Shown here: positions 1-11,111 of the stretch, piece by piece
Numbering within the stretch: the first letter of the stretch is position 1
Layout of the letters: the number at the start of each line of letters is the position of its first letter
DNA from: Elmis aenea
Taxonomy: Eukaryota > Arthropoda > Insecta > Coleoptera > Elmidae
Direction: 5' to 3'
DNA: 64,000 nucleotides
Assembly: GCA_947652605.1 (NCBI GenBank)
Contig: OX393577.1
Coordinates: forward strand, 60,660,108-60,724,107
Made by a program: the position numbers and the translations under genes
The notes under the pieces: model-generated
What the model was told of the DNA's origin: nothing
Databases searched by the model: none
What the model saw: the letters and a program-made list of their open reading frames with translations, nothing else

Positions 1-659
1 ACTTTAACAGTCGATAGAAAAACTTATTTTAAAGCAAATATTCCATATCAACATGGGTCCACAAACGCTTCATTTTAAAGATACAGGGTGTTAAAATTTT
101 CGAAAAATTATCGATAATGTTTAACTGTTTCTCAACCAGTAGATGTATTTAAACCAAATTTGGTTTACAGCACCACCTTACAGGTTATCACAATCGGTAA
201 AAAATTCAAGTACCACAAGCAACCAGTGGCGGAGTAAAATAAATCAAATTTCGCACCAAACGGTGGCAGATTCCAAGGAAAGTCAAGAGACACTTTTTGT
301 TAAGAATAAAATGTCTGCCTAAAAATTAGTTCGAGTTTGATTTTAAACAGGTCCGTACTAGTTTTTTATAAAATCTATTGACACTGAACCCCCACAACTC
401 CGCCACTGGTTGCTTGTGGGACTTAAAATTTTCACCGATTGTGGGAACCTGTAAGGTGGTGCTGTATACCAAATTTGGTTTAAATACATCTACTGGCTGA
501 GAAACGGTTAAACATATTCGATATTTTTTTGAAAATTTTAACACCCTGTATCTTTAAAATGAAGCATTTTTGGACCCATGTTGATATGGAATATTCGCTT
601 TAAAATAAGTTTTTCTATTGACTGTTAAAGTCCTGCTACTAAAAAGTGGACCAACCTGT
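1..659. mobile_element. Palindromic (foldback) DNA element, left end cut by window
   Basis: Bases 1-236 reappear in reverse complement at about 402-631: ACTTTAACAGTCGATAGAAA at 1 pairs with the stretch ending CTATTGACTGTTAAAGT at 631. The arms are about 230 bp and the spacer about 165 bp. Each arm carries an internal ATACAGGGTGTTA / TAACACCCTGTAT motif, at about 81 and 538. Just outside the right arm, ACCAACCTGTATAGG (652-666) looks like the true terminus, and its partner would lie left of the window. The open frame at 326-544 on the minus strand lies in the arm and is not a gene. By its ends it belongs to the TACAGGGTG group of TA-flanked mariner-type non-autonomous elements, which is an inference. 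Confidence 0.75.
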
Positions 660-1480
660 ATAGGTAAAATTTTATTGTTTCACTGTCCTCCTAATTAGTA
701 AAATTATTGCACCGCCGCTAAAATAAGAATGTTTGAAACCTACATGCTCATTTTTTAAGGCAAAGTGCTGTTTAATTCAAGTAACATATATTTAAACTAA
801 GAAAGACTTGTTTAGAAGACATTAAAATCGTCGTTACAATGCTCACCAAGCGTGTACATGTGACTGTGTCTGTATATTGTCTCGTCTGGTGGCCAGTAAA
901 ACCGTGTGAACCAATTACAGGTGCGTGTAGGCACTTCCTTCCGTACCCGTCGCATTTTCGGTTGACTCACTCTCATTTAGCCCTTGTTTTTACTTGACGG
1001 TTGGTTATTCATGACCAATTGCGTCACTACGTTATTTATTCAAAGGGACATGTTCTACACATATGAATGAATGCATGGCTTTGCTGAATGTCGCATATCA
1101 CACAACAAATTCACTTTTTGTTACTAGTGGGATTTGACCACTTCACGTTTCCGGCGGATTTGCGTTGAAATAGGTCGTTTTGGTTATTAAATCCTTTCTT
1201 TAAAATCTTCATAAACGGATCTTTTTGTAAAATTATCTGTATGCATTCACCTTTGCTGTAGAAATATTAAGCGAGGTTATAGGGCGAGGTTGTGTATTGG
1301 AACAATTTTTATCGATCCAGATTGTCAGAAAAGGGTTCTTTAACATGCAATAATATGGCATATAACACAGGACCCTTATTTTGTTTCCCCCTAATCAAGA
1401 AGGCGTGTGTGGGCATACCATGTGATGATTTTTCTCGCCTGACAAATATCACTACCCCTGCTCTACATTGATAACATGCA
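660..1480. other. No gene or repeat recognised
   Basis: AT-rich unique-looking sequence between the first palindrome and the hAT element. I see no convincing open frame, terminal repeat or RNA-gene signal. Confidence 0.5.
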
Positions 1481-1488
1481 CTTGGAAG

Positions 1489-2825
1489 CAGGGGCGGACT
1501 GGCCCGCCGGGCAACCGGGCAAATGCCCGGTGGGCCGATGGGTTCAAGGGCCGATGTCGGTGGCGTTAACACCAAATCATTTCCAAATCTAAATGAATTT
1601 TTCTACTACTATTATAATCAACTTTATTTTACCAACCTAATAAAAAAATGCCGGGCGTTGGTGTTATTTTTAGTGACTGTTTACGTCAGCGCATAAATAA
1701 AAAACCCTAAGGTGTCCGGTCGATATCTGCTGAGACTGTTGACAGCATTTGGGGAGGCTACAGGCTACCAATACAAGTTTCTTTATTTTTTGTTCAGTGT
1801 GAAACTTGAAGACAGGTTAATTAACCAAGTAAGTTTCGTTGTTAAATTATAAGTGATATAAGCTGAAGTTAGACTGGACACGTAGGTATCACTAAATTTT
1901 TTATAGATTATTGTGTTGAATAAATTTTGGACATTATACGCATGCAGCATAAAATGCAGTATTATTATATTATCCAAAATTTGTATCATTAATATGTACT
2001 TAATTAATTAAATGACTGTAAATATACAAATATTTACTTGGCTATTTTTAATCTTCTACTTATTTATAATTAATTATTAAATACATTTGTTTGGATACAA
2101 ATTTCAATACAGTACAGTACAGGGTGGCCTATTTTCGATGCCCATACAGAGTATCTCGGTTATTATCCAAAATAGAAAAAAACTAAGTACCTACGTAGTC
2201 TCGATTTCTTTTTCGAGAAAAATTCATTACCGTAAACAGGTTTTTATCTTTTTTAATTTTCGAAATATAGCCAAAAAACGATTTTTGGCAATTTTCAAAA
2301 ATGTTAAATATCTCGCTTAAACGAGAAGATAAAGAAAAACTTTAGACATTTTTTGCATCGTTTTTTGTGTGTAAGATAGCTATATTGAATTTTTTTTTAC
2401 TCATAAAAATTAAAAAAGATATCAAAAATCTGTTTACGGCAATATATTTCTCTCGAAAAAACAAATCGAGACTACGTACTTAGTTTATTTCTATCTTGGA
2501 TAATAACCGAAATACCCTGTATAGGCATCGAAAATAAGCCACCCTGTACAGTCTACAGGTAATACCTCTAAATGACACTATAGGTGGTTTCGACACCGTT
2601 ATTGTAAGTTGAAAAGCGTAAGTTAGGGTACATTTTTTATACGTGATTTTCTTATGCGAATCCAATAACTTACTGGCAACCTTTAAGCAAATTTAATCTC
2701 GAAAACGCGGGGAGGGGCAAAAACAATCAATGCCATAAAAACGATATCGCGAAAGTTTATTTTACCTATGTGGGCCGATTTTGGAGAAATTGCCCGGTCA
2801 GTTTTATGCACCCAGTCCGCCCCTG
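1489..2825. mobile_element. Non-autonomous hAT element with exact 8-bp target duplication
   Basis: The left end CAGGGGCGGACTGG and the right end CCAGTCCGCCCCTG are exact inverted repeats. They are flanked by identical 8-bp direct repeats CTTGGAAG at 1481-1488 and 2826-2833. An 8-bp duplication with CAGGGG-type ends is diagnostic of the hAT superfamily. Subterminal CCGGGCAAATGCCCGG is a further short palindrome, and GGGCCGAT recurs at 1540 and 2772. No transposase remnant is visible in the 1.3 kb, so this copy needed transposase from elsewhere. A separate palindromic element sits inside at 2118-2548. The minus-strand open frames at 1309-1575 and 2683-2982 are crossed by the element ends and are not genes. 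Confidence 0.9.
2118..2548. mobile_element. Palindromic TACAGGGTGG element nested in the hAT element
   Basis: TACAGGGTGGCCTATTTTCG at 2118 is mirrored by the stretch ending AAGCCACCCTGTA at 2548, and arm similarity continues inward for about 170 bp (CTACGTAGTCTCGATTT pairs with AAATCGAGACTACGTA). The middle is AT-rich and non-coding; the open frame at 2087-2320 is an arm artefact. The hAT ends and target duplication are intact outside it, so it either inserted into the hAT copy or was already part of the mobilised unit. A mariner-type TA target is likely but is blurred by the ACAGTACAGTAC context. Confidence 0.8.
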
Positions 2826-2833
2826 CTTGGAAG

Positions 2834-3530
2834 TCATGTATATGAAGCAATAGGATAAAGTTTCGAGTTACATCGACATTTAGCCAAGTTAACGTGTAAG
2901 TTACGATGAAAAATGGAGCGCGTGTAGGAAGGTAAGATGCAAAAATTTTCATTTGATTATTTGGACCGGCAGCTAAAGACAAATTAATAAACGCCCAGCT
3001 TTAGCAAAGAAAAGAACATTATATTTCACTGTAATAATGCTCGACCCCATGCATAATTTTGTTTTAAACTAAAACAGCAATGACTCGGAGAGATTATGTC
3101 CAAAATAAGCCTTAAACATATAGATACAGGGTGTCTCCGTTATCGGTGCAAATATTTTAAGTGGTGATAGAGGACCTTTTTCTAAGAAAAAATTTCAAGT
3201 AAAACTTTTTCCTAAAACCAAATGTTAAGCAGATCCCAACACTTACTTGATTTTTTTACACTTTCGCAGTTAAAAGACTATCACCGAAAATATCAATTTT
3301 ATGGTAAAATATTTTACATTTTTACAGTAAAAGTTTCGGAAAATTTAACCAATTTCCCGGAAAAGCTGAAAAAAGAACAGAGTGTAAAAATTGTTTTGTT
3401 TTTAAAAATGACATAGCATCGGCACTATTCATAATATTATGTATATCGTCATCAGTTTCAAGGCTTTTTATGAAGTTTAAAATGCTCTACAACACTACCC
3501 CTAATCGTTTTTTTTAAGTGTTTTTTTTAA
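2834..3530. other. Non-coding stretch with a single TACAGGGTG end
   Basis: TACAGGGTGTCTCCGTTATC at 3125 is a typical end of the palindromic element group, but no facing CACCCTGTA is found in the next 600 bp. This is probably a decayed or truncated copy. The 64-codon frame at 3222-3416 begins within this remnant and shows no recognisable motif. Nothing else is supported. Confidence 0.45.
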
Positions 3531-4058
3531 ATTCAACTTGCATGAGTGAAGATTTGTCTAAGATTATAGATTATTTGCAATGCACGAGTTATATTTTGTC
3601 AGAAAATTTCCTTCACCTAACCTACCTGGCAAAATAAATGTATGTTATGTCAAATTTTACAAGTACTGCCAGAGTGGTGCGTCAGGAGTGTGGATTAATC
3701 TGTATTAGAGTAACGCTACTGGTTGCCGAAATTCGTCAAAAAATTATCAAGAACAAAATATTTGATTTCCTCTCCAAATTTATATTTTCGACAAATCACA
3801 AACTCAGATTTCTTAGATACGACCAATAAACGCATGAAAATCTGTTAATTGTAAAAAAAAGATTATGTTTATTGGTCGTTTCTAGAAAATCTGAGTTTGT
3901 TATTGGCCAAAAACGCGAATTTGACAGGAGGATCAACATCTGACAGACGAATGTAAAATTACCTATTACCGTGTAACAATGCTCCTATTGGTAGTCTCTA
4001 GAAGATTTAAGATTAGTGATTGGTTGAAAACGCAAATTTGATAGGTGAGGGAAATTTT
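3531..4058 (+). repeat. Repeat A, copy 1
   Basis: About 530 bp, repeated at 7551-8080 (inverted), 42270-42800 and 62795-63553. It begins near ATTCAACTTGCATGAGTGAA. The core has imperfect inverted ends: TTCCTTCACCTAACCTACCT near 3608 against GATAGGTGAGGGAAATTTT near 4057. The middle contains a strong internal stem, with CAAACTCAGATTTCTTAGA mirrored by TCTAGAAAATCTGAGTTTG, and the adjacent ACCAATAAACG mirrored by the GTTTATTGGTCGT block. There is no coding content; the 63-codon frame at 3638-3829 recurs only because the repeat does. It is probably a non-autonomous DNA element of unassigned superfamily. Confidence 0.8.
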
Positions 4059-5139
4059 AGTAAGTAAAAAAAATAAATCCGTTGAACAGGTCTGTACGAC
4101 GGTAAAGCTCTCTTATGAGATTTAAAACTACAAATACAATAAAAAACTTGAATACATTATTTCACAATTGCAAAGTACCATGAAACTTTAATAGCCCAAC
4201 TAAAATAACAAATACATTATGGGAACTATATATTAAATAAACGTTTATGAATGTATAAATAAGTTACATTAGCCTTAAACAGCGACAGCCACCTACTCCA
4301 GCGATTAATTTCTGTTCTTTATAACTTAATAACCCGTACATATAGAAATGACATAAATACACAGCGGAGGAAGCAATAAACAACTTGAAATAATGTCGCA
4401 TTAATAACTCGAAACAAACACATCATTTCAAGCAACAACCAGTAAACGACTTTTTGAACTAAAAAAATCCCTCGTGGTTACTTAAGTAACAGACGAAGTT
4501 AAAAACAAACGATTATTTATAAACGTATCCTCTTCCTTCCATGTTCTGTTTCCTTTCTGCCATTGTTATTGAAAGTGCAGACGTCTCGCCAAGTGTTTTA
4601 AAACAAAAGAGTGACTCATCGCAGGATAAACGATATTGTGAGTTATCACTTACAGTACTTTCAATTTTTTTTCAAGTTCTCAACGTTTTTTTTTTTTTTT
4701 TTTTTGAGGAAATGCAAATCCTGTTTGTAATTTGTTTGAAGAAATATTAGAAATGTCGGTGTGAGCTGAAGAGCAGTGGTGTTTAACTTTTTTAATTCTC
4801 TTGCTTATAACTTGTATTCATGATTTTTGTACCTCGATTAAAACATGAATAAATAAATAAGTAGTTTCTTACAAACAGTTACATAGCACATAATACAGAA
4901 CAAATTTTTTTTCATTTTGTTTTAGACGAAAGTAAGTGTAGCGATTATTTGGACAGAAACATTTTAATTTGAAAACATAACGTATTGTGAATTGTAACAA
5001 GCGTCAATTGTTTTTATTTTTATTCACTGTTATTTCTTTTATTTTGTAAACAAATAGCATAACACAAACACTGACGCATCATTTATTAACATGTAACACT
5101 TAAAAAAAACAATTTATGAGGATTGTAACTTTAGTAGCG
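4059..5139. other. No gene recognised; poly-T tract
   Basis: AT-rich sequence with a run of 20 T at about 4686-4705. The short frame at 4541-4750 crosses that run and has no recognisable motif. No terminal repeats or family repeats are seen. Confidence 0.45.
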
Positions 5140-5870
5140 ATACATCAACTAGACAAAGAAGCAAAAAACTGAGTCTCGAAATAAAGGAAGAAAAAACAAA
5201 ATATATGAAGATAGGAAGAGAAAATATGCACACACAGAACGATCTAGAAACAAAAAAACACACCTTCGATAAAATCAATACTTGCAATTACTTGGGCATG
5301 ACATGAGGACAAGCTGGAAAGAACAGAGTAAAGGAGAGAATTCTGAAAGGAAATCAGGCATTCGGCAAAAACAAAACCTTACTAAAGAGTAAAACACTGA
5401 GTAAAACAACAAAAATAAAACTTTTACAAAACCCAGATAAGACCCGTCATAACATATGCTTTGGAAACAATAACAATAAATAAGAAAAAAGAAGAAGACT
5501 TAAAAATAGTGGAGAGAAAAGTAATGAGAGCAATACTAGGACCTAAAGTAACAAGAGATGGAGAAGTAAGACTGAGAAGAAACAAAAAATAGAGGAGGAA
5601 CTCGTAGGAGAAAATATCATTCGACACATTAAAACACAACGATTACGATATTCAGGACACATCATGAGAAGGAAGCCAACCGAAATGATCAAAAGAATAA
5701 CACAATGGATCCGTTGGCCCAGGAACAAGGAAATACAAAGAAAAAGATGGAGAGACGCCCTGGAGGAAGATACAAAGGCAGTGAGAATAAGTGATTGGAA
5801 ATCGAAATGCAAAGATAGAAAAGAAAGGAAGAAAATAACGGAGGCAGCCAGGACCAACAAGAAGCTTTAA
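5140..5870 (+). pseudogene. LINE reverse transcriptase C-terminal remnant
   Basis: Three-frame reading gives an ordered series of motifs from the region C-terminal to the catalytic motif of a non-LTR reverse transcriptase. These are EEKTKYMKIGRE then CNYLGM (about 5185-5305), RVKERILKGNQAFGKN and LLKSKTLSKTTKIKLL (to about 5430), ERKVMRAILGPKVTRDGE (about 5514-5565), and HIKTQRLRYSGHIMRRKP followed by KRWRDALEEDT (to 5870). At least one stop (TGA after YLGM, about 5304) and several frameshifts break it, so it is dead. The FADD catalytic motif and the endonuclease are absent, fitting a 5'-truncated insertion. The hydrophobic minus-strand frame at 5543-5860 is its antisense shadow. The clade is uncertain; RTE-like is a guess. 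Confidence 0.8.
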
Positions 5871-7550
5871 AAAATCAGAGAGAGAGAAGACCGATCCACC
5901 TCAATAAGTGGATTTAAAAAAAGCCTCGACGTTAGCCATAATCCTAAGAATTATACGACTCAATGAATGAGCTTTAGTAAAACAAATGAAGCCTCACACC
6001 TAACGGTAGAGAGACGTAAGAATGAGAAGAGGAAGAAAAAAATAAATTAACGTTCAAATATCACGGTCATAACTTGGAGTGAATAAGTCAGTGTTTGGAT
6101 TTTGTCCATCAACAAACAATTTTTAATAAATTTGTACATCATAAATAGGACATACTACCCGTGCAATGTGCTTATAGGAAAAGGGAAGTATGTCAAGGAT
6201 ACGACTTCAGTAAAAATGGATGACAACAGGACCCAAAATCTTGGAACGGTCGGGCTTAGGTAGTTAGGAACCAACCACCGAAAATAGCACAGCTGGTTGA
6301 AAACAAAAGGAGTTGTTAAAATGGCTGTGTTTGCCTCTTGCTTACTGTGTAATAATTGCTCTAGACCTGGGTATTACGTAAAACAAAGTTTGAGATTCTT
6401 ACCAGCTTATAAAGACGATCACGAGCCAAAGTTGACAACAGTAAACAAAAGAGTTATGTTATAAGCACTCTTCAACAATAGCGCGGCCAATGTACAGTAA
6501 GTACGGTCCGCCACAGTATCTAAATCTATTTTTTTCTTGTATCGAATTTAAAAGCACACTAAACAGATGACAATAAAGTGTATAAAAATTCTTGTAATCT
6601 GATTACTTTGTCCAATGAAAATATTCAAATATCCTTGTATTAATAAACAATAGTATCAAAGAATGCATAAATTATGAGTTTTTTAATACCAGTCAAACTA
6701 ATCTAAATAAAAACAACATAAACATCACCTGTAAATTCGTGTTCTAACATATGAAAGTAATTTCCATATGATCTAGCATTCTAGCATTTACATGTATTGT
6801 TTTTTAACGACATAGGCTATAATTTGTTAAAATAAATATCATACTAGTCCGTTAAATAATGAGAAACTAATTCAAATGTTCATAAATATTTATCAGTACA
6901 AGTTTTCTTGTAAATCCTGCATCTGTTTACAAAATTAGAGTGATATATTTTTCCTTTGGGAAATCGTAAATGGACGAAAATCAGCCATTAGCTATAAATA
7001 AATCTGTATCAGTATGCAAATAAACACAAACGGTTGTGACGCTCCCTAAAAAAGAAACAACAAAATATATCACTTTCACATATACATACAACTAGAACGA
7101 GTCCATTAAGGTTGCCATCTATAATAAAAAAAAAACTTAAGTGTCAATAATCTACAGCATAAAAAATACGAACAAGTGATGAAAGAAACATTTGATTTGA
7201 TTTAATGGTTGTATAATAAAATAATAAATTACAACCTGTATTTATCACTATTAACGTTATAAGTATGTAGTTATAAACTATTTATGGTATTTTTCATCAA
7301 AATCTATTAAATTTTAATTAGGAGATGCAATAAGATTACAGAACAAAACTGAACTAACGCGTTGTGGTTTATCTGTTAAAAAAAAGTTTATAAGACTTGG
7401 ATAAGTTAAGTTTCATTGTTTATTTAAATATTCTTGGTTTACGAAATAAAATAACATGGGAGGTTAAAAGGGAATCGGCGTTTCACGCATCATTCTGGGT
7501 CATCTTCAGGGCGCTTTTTACTAAGCATTGGAGTACGAAACGATTTTAGT
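5871..7550. other. LINE 3' flank and otherwise unrecognised sequence
   Basis: 5871-6050 is A-rich and may be the 3' tail of the LINE remnant. About 6095-6270 is similar to 61905-62075 and is listed separately. The remainder to 7550 is AT-rich with no supported gene, terminal repeat or RNA gene. Confidence 0.4.
6095..6270 (+). repeat. Repeat C, copy 1
   Basis: TTTTGTCCATCAACAAACAA followed by TTTTTAATAAATTTGTACAT resembles the segment beginning at 61910 (TTTTGTCCATCAGCAAACAA, then TTGATAGATTCGTACAT). Weaker similarity extends through a GGGTTACGATAAGTAGGAAT-like block. Both copies lie next to decayed LINE sequence, so this may be a LINE 3' untranslated region, but no protein motif supports that. 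Confidence 0.4.
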
Positions 7551-8080
7551 GAAAATTTCCTGCACCTGTCAAATTTGCGTTTTTAACCAATCACTAATCT
7601 TCTAGAGACTACCAATAAGAGCATTATTACACGGTAATAATTTTACATTTTCCTGTTAGATGCTGATCCTCCTGTCAAATTTGCGTTTTCGACCAATAAC
7701 AAACTCAGATATCCTAGAAACGATCAATAATCGTAATCACACTGATAATATCCTTTTCGCAATTAACAGATTTTCATGCGTTTATTGGTCGTTTCTAAAA
7801 ATTCTGAGTTTGTGATTGGTCGAAAATATTAATTTGGAGAGAGAATTAAATATTTTGGTCTTGATAATTTTTTGACGAATTTCGGCGACCAGTAGCGTTA
7901 CTTTAACATAGATTAAACCACACCCCTGACGCACTACTCTGACAGTACTTGTGAAGTTTGACATAACATACATTTAATTTGACAGGTAGGTTAGGTGAAG
8001 TAAATTTTCTGACAAAATATAACTCGTGCCTTGCAAATAATCTATAATTTTTGACAAATCTTCACTCAAGCAAGTTGAAT
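7551..8080 (-). repeat. Repeat A, copy 2 (inverted)
   Basis: This is the reverse complement of the repeat at 3531-4058. It starts GAAAATTTCCTGCACCTGTC and ends ACTCAAGCAAGTTGAAT. The end GACAGGTAGGTTAGGTGAAG near 7980 pairs with the opposite end, which shows the imperfect inverted termini better than copy 1. Similarity to copy 4 continues past 8080 into the CACTCGTGCA block at 8091, so the true unit may be slightly longer than listed. The minus-strand frame at 7782-7973 is the same repeat-derived frame as in copy 1. Confidence 0.8.
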
Positions 8081-9174
8081 AAAAAAAAATCACTCGTGCA
8101 TTTCGTGCACTCGTATCTTTTCAGCGCAACTTGCGATAATTTTCAATGCGCTTGTTATATTACTACCTACTGATAATACTTCGTCGTAATATTTTTTTCA
8201 ACAAGAAAAAATCAGAATGTATAAGGTGAGGTGAATATGGAGTCCGATTTATACTATTGCCAACTTGTTTAGCAGTATTTAATTTAAAGTGACGATTTAG
8301 TCAAACAAATACTAAATAAAAATGAAACACAAAATAAAGTATCGCAAGTAAATTACCTATCGCAAATTTTAATATATTCTCGCATCTTGGAAACACGACA
8401 ATTTCTGTAGTATCTTCGCAAAACACACAAAGCCATACAGTAGTGAGCTTGGTTTATTTTACTTATTGTTAGCTTCTCCACCTTGTCCTTACAGGTGCAA
8501 TTACATTCTAAATCTAAATACCTCTGTTTCTTTTTCCAGCCAATTCCTTTCAGAGCTATTACCATTAAAGTCGGCACACGCTTCATTTTGATATGTTAAT
8601 TGTAATTAATTTTACCAAGAAACAACGGCTAATGATGATAATGCACGATATGATGGAGCGCAGCAATTTATCAATGTTGTAAGATCAATAATGAAGACGA
8701 CAAGGTGAAGGTTGAATTCCATATCGGATACTTTCGTACGAATGAAAGCAAATTTGAAAGGCGCTGGGTGGATTAAAATGGTTAGGTATAAAAATAGCAC
8801 ATAACTAATTATGGACCAACATACTAATTGGCCATAACGTTTGGAAATACGATGTCGTAATAAGTTATAATGTGGATAAAAATCACGATTTGAAAGTAAT
8901 TTTACGTGTTTAATAATTGTTTAATATCATGAAACAAATTAGCAAAAAAACGACTTATTTATAACCTTTTAGTTTTCATGCATGTTTAAGTGGTTAATTG
9001 AGCTATTTCTTAATTGTTAAAAACAATAATAAATAATTTTTTCACAATTATTATTATAAAAAACTACAATTCCATCAGAATCGATCAGCACTAGCTTTAT
9101 AGGTTCCACAAAAACTTAAAACTGCAATTTTGATCTTCAGTGTTTTTAAATATAATCATCTAAATTAAAATATA
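8081..9174. other. No recognised gene; one unassigned open frame
   Basis: This stretch holds a 77-codon minus-strand frame at 8353-8586 with four cysteines in a CNCTCKDK context. I do not recognise it. It has no visible splice or promoter context and may be chance or an exon piece. The rest is AT-rich and featureless. Confidence 0.3.
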
Positions 9175-9807
9175 TACAGGGTGCCCATTTTTCTAACCTG
9201 TTGTATGGGTAACTCTGTTAATATTAGAGATACAGAAACGTTTAAATTAGCAAATTTGTGCAGAATTTAAAGGGAAATCTGATGCCATTTTCAAATTTGA
9301 CCTACGTCATCAACTTTTTGAAATATTTTGAAAAAACTGAAAAAGGTCGATTTTTTCAAACTTGCATAATTCTGTAACCATATGAGTTAGAACGAAAATA
9401 AAAATTGGCTTTTATAGATGTTTTTACGTAGATTTTAAATATGTTAACGGAATTTTCATAGCACTCTCGATTTCCGAGTTACCTATAGCACAAACTTGCA
9501 TTTCACTTGAATTTCTACTATTTCTATTACAAGCCTAGTAATAAAAAAAGCATGTCGTTTCTTTTTTCATTAGAAAATATTGTTTTTAAAATTTACAATA
9601 AAGTCAATCAAAAATTTTGTTCAACACGAGCGAGAGATTTATACGTATAACAAACAATAAATTTTATTTGACAAACTCTGAGGTTTTGTTTTTAAAATTT
9701 GTAACTGGCTAATAACTGCTACACTAACGATAAGAGACAACTCTTAAATGTCACATCGAAAAAAAAGGAACATCAACACAGGATAACTCCCATCTATTAG
9801 TAGGCAG

Positions 9808-10644
9808 TAGGGTTTCTCATATTTGACCATTTTGCTTGTCCCGGGATTCCGGGAAGAAATCGGCCTTTGTCCCGGGATTTCCCGGGATCCCGGGATGTAA
9901 TAAATTATGTCAATATTTTAAAATTAATAACCCAAAAAATTAAGGGAGCGGTTTATTACTTAAAACCAACTCCAAGTCATATATGTAATGCATTTTGCTC
10001 CATGATTATTACAAATAATTCAATAATATTGGTGAGAGAAACATGCATTTGGGAATTATAACCTTTCTATTGCAATTTCATATTTATGAATACAATAATA
10101 TATTTTTTACAATGAATTTTTGTAATGTGATTTAAGAAAACAAAGGTGATCTGTGCTTCAGTCAATTAGTCTTTTTCTTAATTTATTAACAAAAAGTCCT
10201 GCTGCATAAAATGCTCTCTCAGTCTCTATTGATGTAGGTGAAATTGTCTTGAGAGCATCTAGCAGCAAAGAAACATCGTTATTATCAATAAATTTTCATT
10301 TATAAGCTATTTTGCTTTGAATTATCAGGGTACACAAAAATAAAACTGTAAAAGTATTTTGAAGATATTAACTTTGCAACGGAGACCGGGCTTCTTTACG
10401 CCATACTAAAAGAGAAAAATTATTTTGAAGTTTTTTCATAATTTACTGTTAGTAAATACATTTTAGGCATAAAATTCTGATAAGTTATGATAGTATTACA
10501 AAGATCTTAGCACAAAATAAACGAAAACAAAACTTTTTTTAAATCCCGGGAATTCCCGGGACAAAAAGCATTTCCCGGGAAATATAAAATAGCTTAAAAT
10601 GGACCGGGATCCCGGGATCCCGGGATCCCGGGAAAGAAACCCTA
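9808..10644 (-). mobile_element. hAT element with CCCGGGAT subterminal repeats, copy 1
   Basis: The ends TAGGGTTTCTC and GAAACCCTA are inverted, and the flanking 8-bp direct repeats GTAGGCAG (9800-9807 and 10645-10652) are exact, which is the hAT signature. Both subterminal zones are packed with CCCGGGAT or CCCGGGAATTCCCGGG motifs, plausible transposase-binding repeats. A relic of the transposase C-terminus lies inside on the minus strand. At 837 bp it is a deletion derivative. It inserted into the spacer of the palindrome at 9175-11111. A second copy is at 33009-33865. Confidence 0.92.
10121..10276 (-). pseudogene. hAT transposase C-terminal dimerisation domain remnant
   Basis: The minus strand reads through SPTSIETERAFYAAGLFVNK, continues LRKRLID, reaches a stop, then reads HLCFLKSHYKN. 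The ERAF-x-AAGLF pattern followed by KLRxRL and LCFL is the conserved core of the hAT C-terminal domain, which mediates transposase dimerisation. The in-frame stop and the absence of upstream catalytic blocks make it a relic. Its presence links the element at 9808-10644 to an autonomous hAT parent. The same segment is kept in the copy at 33009-33865. Confidence 0.8.
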
Positions 10645-11111
10645 GTAGGCAGTGAACATGTAAAATGATTTTTGCTTATTTAAAGAAAAACTACAAAAGT
10701 AAAGCATAACAACCCTTATATCATTGAAACGAGAAAAAAATACCTTTTTTAATAAGACCATAGCCAACTATGACTTCCATTTAAAAAAATGCAAGTTTGT
10801 GCTATAACTCGGAAATCGAGAGTGCCATGAAAATTCCGTTAACATATTTAAAATCTACGTAAAAACATCTATAAAAGCCAATTTTTATTTTCGTTCTAAC
10901 TCATATGGTTACGGAATTATGCAAGTTTGAAAAAATCGACTTTTTTCAGTTTTTTCAAAATATTTCAAAAAGTTGATGACGTAGGTCAAATTTGAAAATG
11001 GCATCAAATTTCCCTTTAAATTCTGCACAAATTTGCTAATTTAAACGTTTCTGTATCTCTAATATTAACGGAGATACCCTTACAACAGGTTAAAAAAATG
11101 GGCACCCTGTA

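Larger units (their letters stand above)
9175..11111. mobile_element. Palindromic TACAGGGTGCCC element interrupted by a hAT insertion
   Basis: TACAGGGTGCCCATTTTTCT at 9175 is mirrored by the stretch ending AAATGGGCACCCTGTA at 11111, with near-identical arms of about 340 bp (9175-9515 and about 10785-11111). Clear paired landmarks are GACCTACGTCATCAACTTTT (about 9299) against AAAAGTTGATGACGTAGGTC (about 10968), and the CTCGATTTCCGAGTTA / TAACTCGGAAATCGAG blocks near the arm ends. Flanks read TATA on the left and TATAC on the right, consistent with a TA target. The spacer holds a hAT element (9808-10644). A diverged half copy is at about 52356-52684. There is no coding content. Confidence 0.85.

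Noticed and set aside
5543..5860. Hydrophobic 105-codon minus-strand frame
   Set aside because: Antisense of the A-rich LINE remnant; runs of L, F and S come from poly-purine sequence on the other strand.
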